Source of the DNA: Siphlonurus alternatus
Lineage: Eukaryota; Arthropoda; Insecta; Ephemeroptera; Siphlonuridae
NCBI GenBank assembly: GCA_949825025.1
Contig: OX463779.1
Span: 23,976,816-24,040,815 of the forward strand
DNA length: 64,000 nt
Reading direction: 5' to 3'
Shown here: in pieces, positions 20,924 to 33,037 of the stretch
Layout of the letters: each line of letters begins with the position of its first letter
Position numbering within the stretch: position 1 is the stretch's first letter
The notes under the pieces: model-generated
Database searches by the model: none
What the model was told of the DNA's origin: nothing
Seen by the model: only the letters and a program-made list of their open reading frames with translations
Made by a program: the position numbers and the translations under genes

Positions 20924-23900
20924 CTCTCTCAGCAGCACACGGTGACAGCTTAGTGCTCTAGCCAAGCCGGCCAATTCTATCTACTCAACAACAGGAATGA
21001 CGTGCTGTTTAGATTGAGTTGCGGGCGTGCGGACAGGTGAAAAACAGCCCAATCAAGTGAGGCGGTGATGGCAGGCGGGGGCAGCGAGCAGAGACATAGC
21101 ATGAACCTCAGCAACGCCCCACAACGATAGACATAGAGGTAACTTGCCAGTTAGTGAAGTTGGCACATGATCTACAGTACAGTAATATTGGTATATATGA
21201 GCTTCAATTGAAATATTTTGAAGATTTATTAATCAAAATGTAATTAAGTACTCATGAATTTCTGTTTACATTATTGCCCTTAATATTAATTATTTTTTTA
21301 TATTCAAGTTCCTTAGAATTTTCAAAAAATGAAAATGTGTAGCATATTAAATTTATCTTTGTAGTCAGACGAAGGAAAAATATGAAACAGATATTTTAGA
21401 AATTATATTTTAAGTTTAATTTTCGTATTATACACATTGTCAACAAATACTTTGAAACCTGAAGTACTAAAACTATTGTCAAGTTAAATTGGTTGAACTT
21501 CAAAGCTGAATTAATACGACTCTTCACGCTTGATTCAATGTCAGTCATGTTTACACAGTGTAATATTTGCTTGTACTTGATATTTTGTGTTACCTGCCCT
21601 GTGTGCTCACCTTGCACACAAAGACTGTGAGAACGTCCACTTCTCACATCCGCGTGCATTTGGACCCAAAGATAAATTAACAGCACTTGATCAGAGCGTA
21701 TGTCTTCATTATAACCAAGTGTCCGGGATCACAGATGGCTAATTTCTCCACCTCACTCAATCCTTTCAATCACATTTAATTATATATTATTTAAACCATC
21801 TTCGCTAACATCAATTGACTAGATTGATTTTCTTAACTACGAAAATCAATTTATATCGTTTTAAAAATGAGCTGATTACAAAATAATTTTGTTTAGGTTC
21901 CAATTAGTTTAAAGACATTCAAATAAATTATTTCACGTGAAAAGATTTGTAAAATATTCTTTCAAAATTGTCATATAATTATTATTTATTTTATCAATGG
22001 ACGGGTTCTAAATTGCTAAATGAAATCTCGTTTTTTATTAAAAATTATATTTTTATGACTTTATTATATACTTTTATGTTACATCAATGTTCGTTCTTTT
22101 AATTGATAAATTTATTTAATCTCAATGAGACGTGCGAGTCGTAATGTCGGTGTTCAGGCGCAGTGTATGCAAGCTGGTGGTCAGCTGTGTGCTGCGGGTT
22201 GCCGAATCTGCCCCTGGAGAGTTCAACGGCTGCAACCTTGCTATTCCCATTATTATATTACTAATATCTACCAATTTTACATTCGGTTCGTTTTAAAAGC
22301 AGATCGAATTGATCAATATAACAAGACCCTGCTTATTATTCTTAAATCTCACGGATATAACACAAAATAGCAAGTAATTTTAACAAATAAAATGACGACA
22401 AAATACTTTGTATTATGTTTAGTAATAATTTAATACAATTTAGGTAGAAAATACCAATAATAATATTATTATTCATACTTATTTTTCTTTCACGATCAAG
22501 ATATAAAAAAAATCACAAAATAATTTATTTTATACCTTTGTATATAACTATATTTATCATAAGTACATATAGATAAATTTATAAACTTTCTTTTATCTTA
22601 AACGCTGTCATTTTATTATCATACATAACCTTAATATTAGTTCATAAAAATATGTGCATAAAAATTTATATATAAATAAGAAACCAATGTTATGTACATC
22701 ACGAACTATATTTATATTGAAGTAGAATTATATGAAGGTTAAATCGCAGTGGTTTAAAATTACAGTTCAATAGTATAGCCGAAAACATGAGGTTGTTGTT
22801 GCTTCCAGCACTGTAATTTCTCTCAATCGAACACTATTATCGTTGAGATAAAGGCAGCAGTTTAAGCTCGAGTGATAGTCGTCGTCTTTTGTGGGATATT
22901 ATTTGCGGCTATACGTGTCTCCGAGCACTGATAGAGATGTCTGCGGTTACGGCTAATTAGGTGATTAATCAGACACTTTGCGCAGTGCCGGGAGCGGCCA
23001 AAGGCGGCGGGTGTGGCACGATATCCAGATGAAGAAATATATAACGTTTTGAATTTAGTGTATGTATGATACACTGATATAATCTGATGTGTGAGAATTT
23101 AAGTATTTACTATCAATATGGAATGCATATTATTGTTATAATTTGTTTCATATGCTCTTGAGTGTGAAAACATAAATATTATATTATAAAACATTCGCAT
23201 ATATTATAAAATAATTTTGTTGATATACTAATTGTGATGATTTTTTTTAGTGTGTTCAATTGAAATCATATTATGTGAAAATTCTTGTTTCTTAAAGTTG
23301 ACAACTTTTTTTACATTAAAAATATATAATTATATTCAACTGAACCGTTTACTATAATTTGAAGTGAAATTATTGGAATGACGTTAAAATACTTGAAACT
23401 ACTTTTATTAATGAAAATAATTTTTTTAATAACCTTAAGTAAATGAAACAATAAAAATATATTATATAACATTATAAAGTTCATGTTTTTTTATCATGAT
23501 ATAAACAATTGTTTTTATTTTATAAACATTAAAATAATATTATTAAGAAACTATTATTAAAATACAATAGAGTTACTATTGAATTGTTTCATTATTTCTT
23601 TGAAAAAAAAATGTGGAATTTTTGACCATTATGTACAAAAAAAAATGCCAATATAAAATAATTGGAAGTTGGGTTATATTTTTTTTTTTGCATTACATTT
23701 GGCACTCTTATTTGAGGTCATCTGATGGTATATAAACGTTTGAGTAAGGCCGCCTGGATTTTAACTTGTATTATTATACCATGCAGCATGCACGCAGGAG
23801 GGAGAAGCGTGCACGACGCAGTGCTCGCTCCCACGCCTCGCCTGCCCCATTGTTCAACCGCGGCTACCATCAATAAAACACTAATGAGAGGTTAGCAGCA

Positions 23901-25961
23901 GCGCGCCAGTCTCTACTCGCTAAATGATCTCCCATATAGCACCAAACGTGATATATCAAGCTGGAGCAAGCAGCCACGCAAGCAGGCAGGCGCTATACTT
24001 GCGGACGTTCACCCGGTGGTGGAAGCTTTAAGAGCAGCCGAATTCCACTATATCAGAACTCATGATGGGTGACCTATTCTTCAACGTCGACCAACCCACA
24101 GGCTATACACGAAATATCTTCTAGATGTAATAAATGGATCACACAAACGTTCAAATATTTCACTCCATTTAAATTAAAAAAATCTTTGTTATTGATGTAG
24201 ATAAAAGGGTTATATATTTTAAATGCTTTTTTTTTTTAAAAAAAAGGTTATAATTTTTATTATGATTAACTTGATATAATAAATTTTAAATATAAGTTTA
24301 TTTAGATTTATAATTATTTTAATTTTTAATATTTATAAATATATTTTGTATAGTTAAATAATAAATAAATTTTAATTTTACGTTTTTCTTTCTTTTTTTT
24401 TTTGCGTATTCAATCATCCATCAAGTTCCATCATCTGACTTTAAAAACTTTTGACAGTATGTAAAAATTATATTTAAATATATAAAAAATATTATGAATG
24501 AAATGAGGATGAGTTGTTGGTTGTACTCGTTGCTTGCATAAATAACGAGAAGCGATTTGCAGATTTGAGCGCTCGCATGCGTGCTTTTCAATGAGAGCAG
24601 CTGCTGCTGACCGCCAGTTGGCCACCACCAACGTCATTTCGTTGAGTGACAGCAGGACCACCGGCCCGGGCGGCTTATTGTTGCGGATTCCTCCTACTGC
24701 CGGACACACACAGTTGTCATCAAATTTGAGTGACGGCCAAGACCACACATGCCTACCTCTCAAACATCAATCTGAATCTCCTACCTATCACTCATATATA
24801 CCAGTTTTTGAAACCGAGAAATCTCCTTTAAATATTACATTCATGTTTTTATTTTTGATATGTTTATAAATTGTATATATATATTTTTTTTAAATGATCA
24901 TAATAATAATAGAATTTTTTGTTGTTATACTAATACAATATATCCCAATAATAAAAAACCAGTTCATAAAAATATGCTAATTTTTTTTTATACATACAAT
25001 TTTTATATCTTTTAAGTCATAATATTCCTCATAAGAAATAAATCATATAAATGGTAAACATCATTATAAAACAGATTATAATATATAATATTATAACTTT
25101 CTTTTAACTCGTAAATATATGTATTTTTAACTAATTCATACATATAATTTAAATATAATATAACTTATATCTATATTATAATGACACTCATTTATCAGTA
25201 GACAAATTTTGTACAATCGATTGAATTTCTTTGAATTTGTATCCATTTGTATTATCTGAGCCGTTCATTACGTCAAAATGAAAAATGTTCATGTCAAATC
25301 TGAGGGCAAATGTGTTCGAGCTAAAAGTTTACGACCCCACTTGGAGGATTGCCACGGTCCCAAAGGCAAGCAAAGAGGCATTATTACCACGACTTCGGGT
25401 CCAATACAGTATATATGGGGAGATGGCATTCAGCAGGCAAGTTATGAGGTCTTAGCGCACAAAGAGCGGAGGAACCACAAGGGAGCCATTCATCGGTTGC
25501 TTCGATGTACCATTCTATGCAAATTAGTATAGTAGTAGTATGCTGCAGACGTCAGAAGTTAAATAAAAATGAGATAAATTATAGTCCAATATCGTACGTA
25601 ACAGTGTAAATTATCTTAAAGCTGGTATACAGCATTCCAAAGTATATAATATGTATGTATATAGAATCTCATATTGTACTCGTAATTGAAAACTGAAATG
25701 AAGTGTTATAAATATTTTAACGGTTAGTATATTTAGATTCTGACAATATAGTACTTTATTTCTTCCTAAAATTCCATACATTATTAACGTTATTAATTAA
25801 GACAGGAAAATGTATACTGTATTTCCAATATGCATAATAAATTAAATGAAAATTAGATAATAAATTACAATTCACTAAAAGAGTAATAATTCTGTATATA
25901 ATAACATACATGAATATTATTACAAGAAAATTACATAAATATGGAAACGACACTATCTTTT
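20921..25961. other. AT-rich non-coding stretch with islands
   Basis: No recognisable gene. Islands lie at about 20930-21170, 21520-21740, 22120-22250, 22780-23040, 23740-24120, 24520-24780 and 25280-25560. The 23.7-kb island begins with GGTATATAAACG (TATA-like) and later holds the 16-mer shared with 19034. Frames such as 22125-22370, 24591-24869 and 25278-25532 lie in islands and show no domain I know. The intervals are extremely AT-rich. Confidence 0.55.
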
Positions 25962-25973
25962 AAATATTCAAAT
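25962..25973. repeat. 12-bp target-site duplication, left copy
   Basis: AAATATTCAAAT is repeated exactly at 26675-26686, bracketing the LINE fragment. Confidence 0.9.
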
Positions 25974-25974
25974 T

Positions 25975-26490
25975 TTCCTCTGGGTACCCGGCCATGCTGG
26001 AATCCCTGGAAATGAGGCTGCAGACAAAGCCGCAAAGCGAGCCTCTGAGAAAGAGGACTGGGACTCGGAGGAGATCACATCAGACGACTTCCGCAACTCG
26101 CTACAACTGGACATCAAAAGGAGATGGGAAGCATCGTGGCAAGAGGTCACATATGACAACAAACTGCGGAACATCAAGGAAATGCCACGCGCATGGCAGA
26201 CCAGCTACAGAAAGAACCGCAGGGACGAGGTCATCCTCGCCAGACTGCGCATCGGACACACCAGGCTGACACACGGCCACCTCATGGAGCACGAAGCCCC
26301 TCCTCTGTGTGCAACCTGTGCCGAAGAACTGACAGTGGACCACATCCTCACGGACTGTCGCCACTACGTGGAAGAAAGAAGGACCTGCAAAATGACAGGC
26401 TCCACTAAAGAGGTTCTCGCAAACGACGAGGAAGCAGTGCAGCGCATCTTAGAGTTCACCACTAAGGCGAACCTACGAAGAGAGCTGTAA
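25975..26490 (+). pseudogene. LINE ORF2 C-terminus: RNase H end and zinc knuckle
   Basis: An uninterrupted 171-codon frame runs from the insertion junction to TAA. Residues 3-15 read WVPGHAGIPGNEA and continue AD-K-AA, the conserved C-terminal part of an RNase H domain with the motif histidine and the last catalytic aspartate; the earlier catalytic residues are missing by truncation. Residues 120-136 hold a zinc-knuckle-like CATC-x7-H-x4-C (C-x2-C, then VDHILTDC), typical of LINE ORF2 C-termini. There is no native start codon, so it should not make an active enzyme. The lack of stops or frameshifts, together with intact duplications, suggests a fairly recent insertion. Confidence 0.95.
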
Positions 26491-26674
26491 ACAGAAACAA
26501 ACAAAGAAAAGAAACGAGAAAAACAAAGAAAATTAAAACATAGACACAATAAACAAAGAAATAAAATCCCATATGGGAAACAGTAAAAAATCTGCGGTCT
26601 CTTAAAGGCCGCGCTGGGGGCATACATGACCAAAATGTGTCAATTGCCCCAAAATATAAATCAATCAATCAATC
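26491..26674 (+). other. LINE 3' UTR with hairpin and AATC tail
   Basis: A 3' untranslated region that includes a potential hairpin at 26594-26612 (GCGGTCT, loop CTTAA, AGGCCGC; one G-T wobble) and ends with repeated AATC units. Some LINE reverse transcriptases recognise a 3' stem-loop and add short tandem repeats at the tail; the layout fits that mode, by inference. Confidence 0.6.
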
Positions 26675-26686
26675 AAATATTCAAAT
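26675..26686. repeat. 12-bp target-site duplication, right copy
   Basis: Exact second copy of AAATATTCAAAT immediately after the AATC tail of the LINE. Confidence 0.9.
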
Positions 26687-29600
26687 AATAATTTTACATC
26701 TGCAACAACAAAGCAGTTAAGAAAGAATTTTTAATAAATTACTAGTAATAAATATTACCTTAGTAACTCATATTTTAAAAGTCAGGTAAAGTTCCAAATA
26801 AAAATTTATTACCTTTTGAAGAATATTAATCTTTTTAAAAAAAAAATTGATTGCATGAAGTGACTAAGATGTGTTATAGACTTTGCAGTTTTTGTGTCGC
26901 GGTGAGCACAAACGATGACGTTTATGACGGCTAGCTTCGTTCGATCTCATCTGACTTGATCGCTGTCGGGGCCAGTTAACCTCGCTAACTAATGGCCTTC
27001 CTCTCCATCTTACAACTGTGGCCAGAAGCGTAATATCAACTTAGGCCTCTTATTGAATATCAATACAAAAATTAGCATTTTCTAAGGTGAAAATGACCCG
27101 CTGATGTTATATCAGGCGTTCTTTATTAAAAAACGATAAAGAGATGTGATTACATGATGTAACAGAATGTGGGGGGAGGGACACTTAGGCGAGGCTGGTG
27201 TGCTCAAGGAGCCTCGGGCTTGGCAATCCATCGCTGCTTAACCAGCTCCTCCTTGTTGCTAATTATAGCCGTCCAACTTGCCCTGCCGCCGTCGTCATCC
27301 CGTTTCTTGCAGTTTAGCGTCTCTTTCGGACACTTGGGACACGTGCAGGAACGCGAACAACGGAAATTCATTCGGAGAAGACGTCAATGCAGTTAATTGT
27401 ACACTATTATAATTAAAATTTTAATGGAGAGAGATATAAATCATTATAAGCTATTAAATTTAAGTACTGTTGTATTATTTTCTGATTTATTGTGTCGTGG
27501 TATAACAAAAAATCTCAGATATTATACAATGAGACAATTTTTTTAGCATAAATAGATCAATAATAAATCTGTTCGTAAATAATTATACACGAATCAAGAA
27601 TCAGATTAACCATAATATATCCGTACAGGTAACGTGCATGGAAATCTGTTTTTTTTTTATTATTATTATTATTCTCATTTGATTACATATGGACCTATTT
27701 ACAAATTAACCTGAACTATTATAGCCCAAACTTAACCGTTTTATAACTAACGCTTAAACATTCTACATTCCATTCTAAATAAATACGTAAATACATTCTG
27801 GGGCGCAGATTTGTATAAAAAAATTTACTTCATCTTTATGGAGAGAGAGGCAATATTCAAATTGAAATAGTGGAGTTTTATTAAAAAATATAATCTGATT
27901 TTGAAACGAATAGACAAACTTGACTGTTCAGAAAACTTCTTGGTTCACAGGTGCATGCATGATATCACGTTTCTCTGCGTTTTGCCACATTGCCAGAACA
28001 CGCATGATAACCACCTCCCAGGTATTCAGCAATACAGTATAAATAAAACATGAGACCACACGAATTAAATTGCAATCAACATTCAGTTTTAACCCTACCT
28101 TCTCTAGAAATTCATTGCATTAAACAAACTATACACAATGAATATATAAAATTTATTTTTTTTTTAAAGTAACATCTGGTTTTTGTATAAAAAAAATATA
28201 CATAGAAAAAGATAAATTGACATATTCATATCATGTTCTATTTTGAATAAACTCTTTCACCCATCACGTTTATTTCTAACAACGTCAAATGCATTTCTAA
28301 GTGTTTTATAAAACCAAGCCCATATGGCTTTGATATATGAATTCCATTGCTGTACTGCATTAGAATTCATAAAACAATATAATAAAAAAATAACAAACTC
28401 ATATACATATTGACGTGAAACCTAGATTTTTAAATATAAAAGAAAATATGATAATATTTTGTTGAAAACTCCCGTTAAATATTTTAATTTTAATTATAAA
28501 TCGTGTAAGTGATTCATATTCCCTTATTTTAAAAATAATTATATGTATATGCAACATGTTGTGAGTTATTATAGTCTCAGTGTTATGGTTGTTGTAGTCG
28601 CAAACAGAAGTTCGTATAGCAAGCTTTACAGTAGGGAACGTGGGATGCATATTCATGTGGCTTGTCTCAACCAATCACGATGAAATATGGTCACTGATAC
28701 ACTTAACTATAGCACAAGTATAATATAGTCAGTCACTATAGTAGAATAGTAGCAAACTATAAATATAATATCACCGTACATAATAATTTCAGAAGTTTAA
28801 TGTTGATGTGTTTTTTTTTTTTAAATAAAAAATCAAGACAGTAGCTAAAGAATGAAGAGTTTATAGCTTTTAAAAACTTGAGTCAAACTAATCCAATAAA
28901 ACGTGTCACATTTATTTATCAATGAGACCCATTAAATTTTTATAGCATTTTTTTTTTCTATATCTGTATATACATATGATTTTTTTTAACAGACATTTCA
29001 TTAACAGGATTAAATGCTCGTGGTAAACATGAATATTGTTACACTTATTTGATCGTGATGAGCTTCAGGCTAATCCAATTAGTGGATATATGGAGGGTCT
29101 CTCAGTGCGACACTTTAGGATAGTAAATGACATTGGCTTTCAGCCAGCGGCGAGTTTCATCCCCATATCATGTACCTTAATATCTTAAAAAAGTTTAAAA
29201 AAAAAAAAAACGTTTCGTAATATTTTTCTCTTTGACATAAAAAAAAAATATCACGAAAAAGATATAAAAGGTGCTAGAAAATCTTTCAGTATCATTTTAT
29301 AGCATCAGCAATCAATTCTAACTTTTATATATTCTGATTTTAAAATTTATTAAAATGTGTTTCCTTTTTAACTATTAAACATATGCTGACCATGATGTTT
29401 GACCGTATGTAGAATAACATTTTACACGTTCTATCAATTAAATTTTATCTTTTTTGATTTCTTATTATATTATTCAAAATGATATAATAATGTTAAAAGC
29501 ACTTAAATTCGTTTTTTGTAAAGTGTTAAAAATTTCCATAAATTTTAAATATCTCTGATATAAGATGTTAATTTTAAAAAACCAGATTCCATATTTGAGT

Positions 29601-32600
29601 GCAATCTCAATCCTTTGATGATATATTCAAATTGATGTTCTTTAGTTTTATATCACTTTTGTACGGTAGAGATGAATCAGTGAATCAATAGTATAAGCCG
29701 CCATATAATCGAAGAAAATAAAATTATCTGTGAGCCTTATTGATATAAAGAAACTATAAAAAAAATCAGAATTAAGGAAACATCACACCTTTTCTAAGAC
29801 TGGTATATATTGCAGATTTTACTATTCATAAAGAGTAAATTTGCATTACGTTGAGCACTATAAAGTAATCCACTAATTAAAGGAAAATGATTATTTTCTT
29901 TCAAATTTATATTAATTTCTCATCAATCAAATAATTATGTACACTCTTAATAAATTATCAGAGTAAAATTTTCCTTTTTTTTTACTTGTAATAAATTTAA
30001 TTTCTATTTTGACATATTATTTAAATGAGACTATTTTTATTTGAAATTTAATATTTTTTTATGAATTTATATTACCATTCATGTTTCATAATATTAATAA
30101 TTTACAACCCTCTTCAATATAAGTTTGACAACTTGTAATGAACTTTTATTACTTTATGTTCATGTTATAATGTAAAAAGTAACTTCTACAGGTAATAATA
30201 ATCTTTATACTAATGTGAATATCATTTTACCATCTGTAATTTCTGCTCTTGTGGTTATAATAACATGGTATATGTATATTTGCAACACATCATATATGTA
30301 CAGTAAAATGCCGCCGCCTTAATACACTTTTTTTTTTAGTAAAAGCTATGTGTGCAATGAATTAACAGTTACAGTTTAACTGCTATGTTTGGTACTCACT
30401 AATAACATGATATTGATTCCATGCCGTTTAAATTAGTTTACCTTTGACCTGACTACACTAGCGCCGCGGGGTGGGAAAAAATTGAGATAATTGCGTTGTA
30501 GCACCTCTTTAAAGTATAAAAAAAAAATCAAAGGCAGTCACTCATATTAGATGAGTACTATAAATTCGTAGTTTTTAGCAATGCATGTCACGAACCTTCG
30601 TTTAATTTTTATATATGATGTACAGTTTATACATATTATTAAGAAGTTATATATAAGTTAACGTAATTTTCCTTTCTAATTTTTTATTGCTATTTTACAG
30701 TATAACATTACACGTAAAAATGTTTGTGTATGATCAATGTGTTCATGACAAGGTAATTAATAAAAAAAAAGTGTAATAAAAAAGAAAATTACAACAGTGA
30801 TATATGTTATCCATTAGTATTATATTATGAATTTTATTGTTTTTCTCTCCATTCATAGTTCTCTGTGTCTTTTTTTATAACAATGGATATTGCGCGGCTT
30901 TATATACCAGTGACAATTACGTTTGGTTATGTGAAGGCATAAGTCTTGCTCTTCGGCCAACAATGCACTCATTAGCGGATCGTGTTACATGCGTACGCAG
31001 GTCACGCCCGTGCCCCGGGCTGGCCTGATGTCCATTGTTGTGGCGATTGTTATGGAGAATGGTGGTAGTAACTCAGCAGCAGCAGAAGTTCGGTCAGGGG
31101 CCAGCACGTAGGCTTGGCATGGACAGAACGCCTCAAGCAGCTCTTGCAGTAGGAACAACAAGGACTGACTGGAGAACACCACGTAAAAAATGTGGCTAAA
31201 TGGGAATTCTTGCATATAAACTCAAACAATCATAAAGTGTATTTGTACTATTTGTGGCCTCCATGCTTCTTACATTATATTATAGGCATGTAACTAATAC
31301 ATCATGAGTCTGTACAGTGGCAGTCAAAATAAGTGTCCACGCTGCACCGATCGCTGAACATTTCGTCATGTCAACTCTGTGCTATGAATTTGTTTGCGTA
31401 TCTTATACAAAGATACAAATTTAATATTATTTCAAAATTTTCAGAAAACTTCTGCTTGACCACGTGGTTGTAGCATTGGCTGCATACCCACAAGGCGTGG
31501 ATATTAACCAGGATAAATTTTCACCTCCACGCTGTCGACTGTGAACATTTTTGACCTCGATAATAGGCTAACAATACAAATCAAAGTATGGAAACAACGG
31601 GCACAAAATTAATTATTAACAGCATGGAAGTATGAAAAAAATGTATTTTATTGAATCAACTGCTTATTACGCGTAGTTTATTAATTATCTTGAATTTAAT
31701 TATTAATTATAGTTGTATGTACAGGTTAAGTTGGGTGTAAATTTGTTTATCATTTATATTTTAGTAATGAATTTTATTTTACCACTTACTTGTTTCTGAC
31801 AGTTGGGACACAAAACTTTTTTAACAATAACTCTCATAAAATGGTAAGCAGCAATCTCTTGGCAGCTCCGCTCGTGCGAATAATAATAATAATGAAAAAT
31901 AAAATAGCGTGAGGTGGAAAAAATTATAAACTTGTTTTTTTTTTTTTTTTTCTCCTTGTTTATCCAAATTTTAGCCAAAGGGATTTACAGTATGAAATTT
32001 ACGTCATTATGTTACATCATAAAAAAAAGTTGTATAAAGTAATAGTTTAGTCACTATGGATGCTTTTTAGCCACCAATTTACAGACTTTGTAATAACGCC
32101 GCGGGGGAATCGTTTTTATGAAAAAACTTGAAAAAAACGTAGCGTAACGCGAGCTAAGCAGCTCTGCTTTGTGTGTGCAATCGGGATTTCGCGCCCGTCT
32201 CAACAACACAACAATGCTCTCTCTTCTTTAAGTTAACAATAGTCTGTGAAAATTGTGCGCACCGTCATATTGTGTCTCACTCGAGTTTCATGCACTGCTT
32301 TATATGTAATTTTTTTACTTGAATTGATAGCCTTTTTTATAGCGCCGTCTTTTTACTGTATCATTACGTCGTATGTGTTGTACATTTCATCGCAAAATTA
32401 TTCAGATCTTAGCATGGTGTCTAGAAAATCTACAAATTGAATTTAGAAGATAATATAAATATTTAAAGTAAAAAAAAACTGCATTTTTCAAGAACAGATA
32501 AAATATATTACTTTAATTTAACTATATATTTTTCATTCTTGGTAATCAAGTTTAATCATACACAGGAATGCGAGGAAAAATATGTAAATTTCAGTGTTGA

Positions 32601-32880
32601 AATAAATTTAATCCAATAAAAAAATCATATTGAAAACATTAAATTTTTACTAATATTTAGTAGAAACAAAAAGATTTTTCATACAACAATGGATATCATC
32701 AGTATCATTTCAGTCATTGAACTCTCCAAATAAACAATTTTAGAACAATAAAAAAATTATCATGTGATTTTTATATTTTCCCATGGATAATTTTTAACCA
32801 GTTCATTGGAACAGTTAAAAATTTAAACTTTGATGTTTTGTCTGTTTTCAATAGTTTTTTAAACTTTTTTTTATTTTCAT
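26687..32880. other. AT-rich non-coding stretch with islands
   Basis: No recognisable gene. Islands lie at about 26880-27390, 27930-28050, 28560-28690, 29050-29170, 30430-30560, 30880-31210, 31310-31570 and 32090-32290. The 27.3-kb island has a CACGTG at 27340; GACCACGTGGT occurs at 31459. A (TTA)n run lies near 27656-27674. TACAGTGGCAGTCAAAATAA at 31314 resembles a Tc1/mariner left terminus, without a visible partner end. Open frames such as 27169-27396 and minus 30985-31215 are unrecognised. Confidence 0.55.
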
Positions 32881-32890
32881 ACAAGATAGC

Positions 32891-33037
32891 ATGGGTACGT
32901 CAAGTAACGAGACATCAAAGTTTGAAGAATTCGATGATATTACCAGGCAAGCGAGATGCCGAGGAATTTCAGAGACGACATCAACGCTCCCCGCGGGGAG
33001 ATCCGTGCAACAACCCAGTAATGTTCAGCTTCATTAA
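32891..33037 (+). CDS. Unrecognised 48-codon ORF in a large island (weak candidate)
   Basis: An ATG-started frame of 48 codons lies just after a pyrimidine-rich stretch and AG (TTTTCATACAAG, ending at 32885), in the longest island of this part (about 32880-33460). The peptide starts MGTSSNETSKFEEFDDITRQ, is hydrophilic and mixed-charge, and has no domain that I know. Two further overlapping frames (33056-33265 and 33120-33353) exist downstream, so open frames are easy to find here. It could be an exon, but nothing beyond composition supports it. Confidence 0.18.
   Translation: MGTSSNETSKFEEFDDITRQARCRGISETTSTLPAGRSVQQPSNVQLH

Larger units (their letters stand above)
25974..26674 (+). mobile_element. 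5'-truncated non-LTR retrotransposon (LINE)
   Basis: A 701-bp insertion bounded by perfect 12-bp target duplications. It contains the C-terminal end of an ORF2-type polyprotein (25975-26490), a 3' UTR of about 170 bp and a short (AATC)n tail ending at 26674. Its base composition is far more GC-rich than the host DNA. The reverse transcriptase and endonuclease regions are absent, so it is a dead-on-arrival copy cut off during target-primed reverse transcription. The RNase H plus terminal zinc-knuckle layout suggests a Jockey/I/R1-type element; the clade cannot be fixed without the RT domain. Confidence 0.95.

Noticed and set aside
20747..20974. Ser-Leu and Arg-Glu frames at the 20.8-kb array
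   Set aside because: Repeat artefact.
22125..22250. Cysteine-spaced frame (CMQAGGQLCAAGCRIC)
   Set aside because: Spacing fits no family that I know, and the frame runs straight into AT-rich DNA.
23701..23780. TATA-like GGTATATAAACG as a promoter
   Set aside because: No initiator at the proper distance and no downstream open frame; TATA-like words are frequent in AT-rich DNA. The same applies to 8001, 43166 and 59290.
25278..25532. 84-codon open frame in a GC island
   Set aside because: Lysine-rich and somewhat protein-like, but no domain, no splice context and no codon bias that sets it apart from other island frames.
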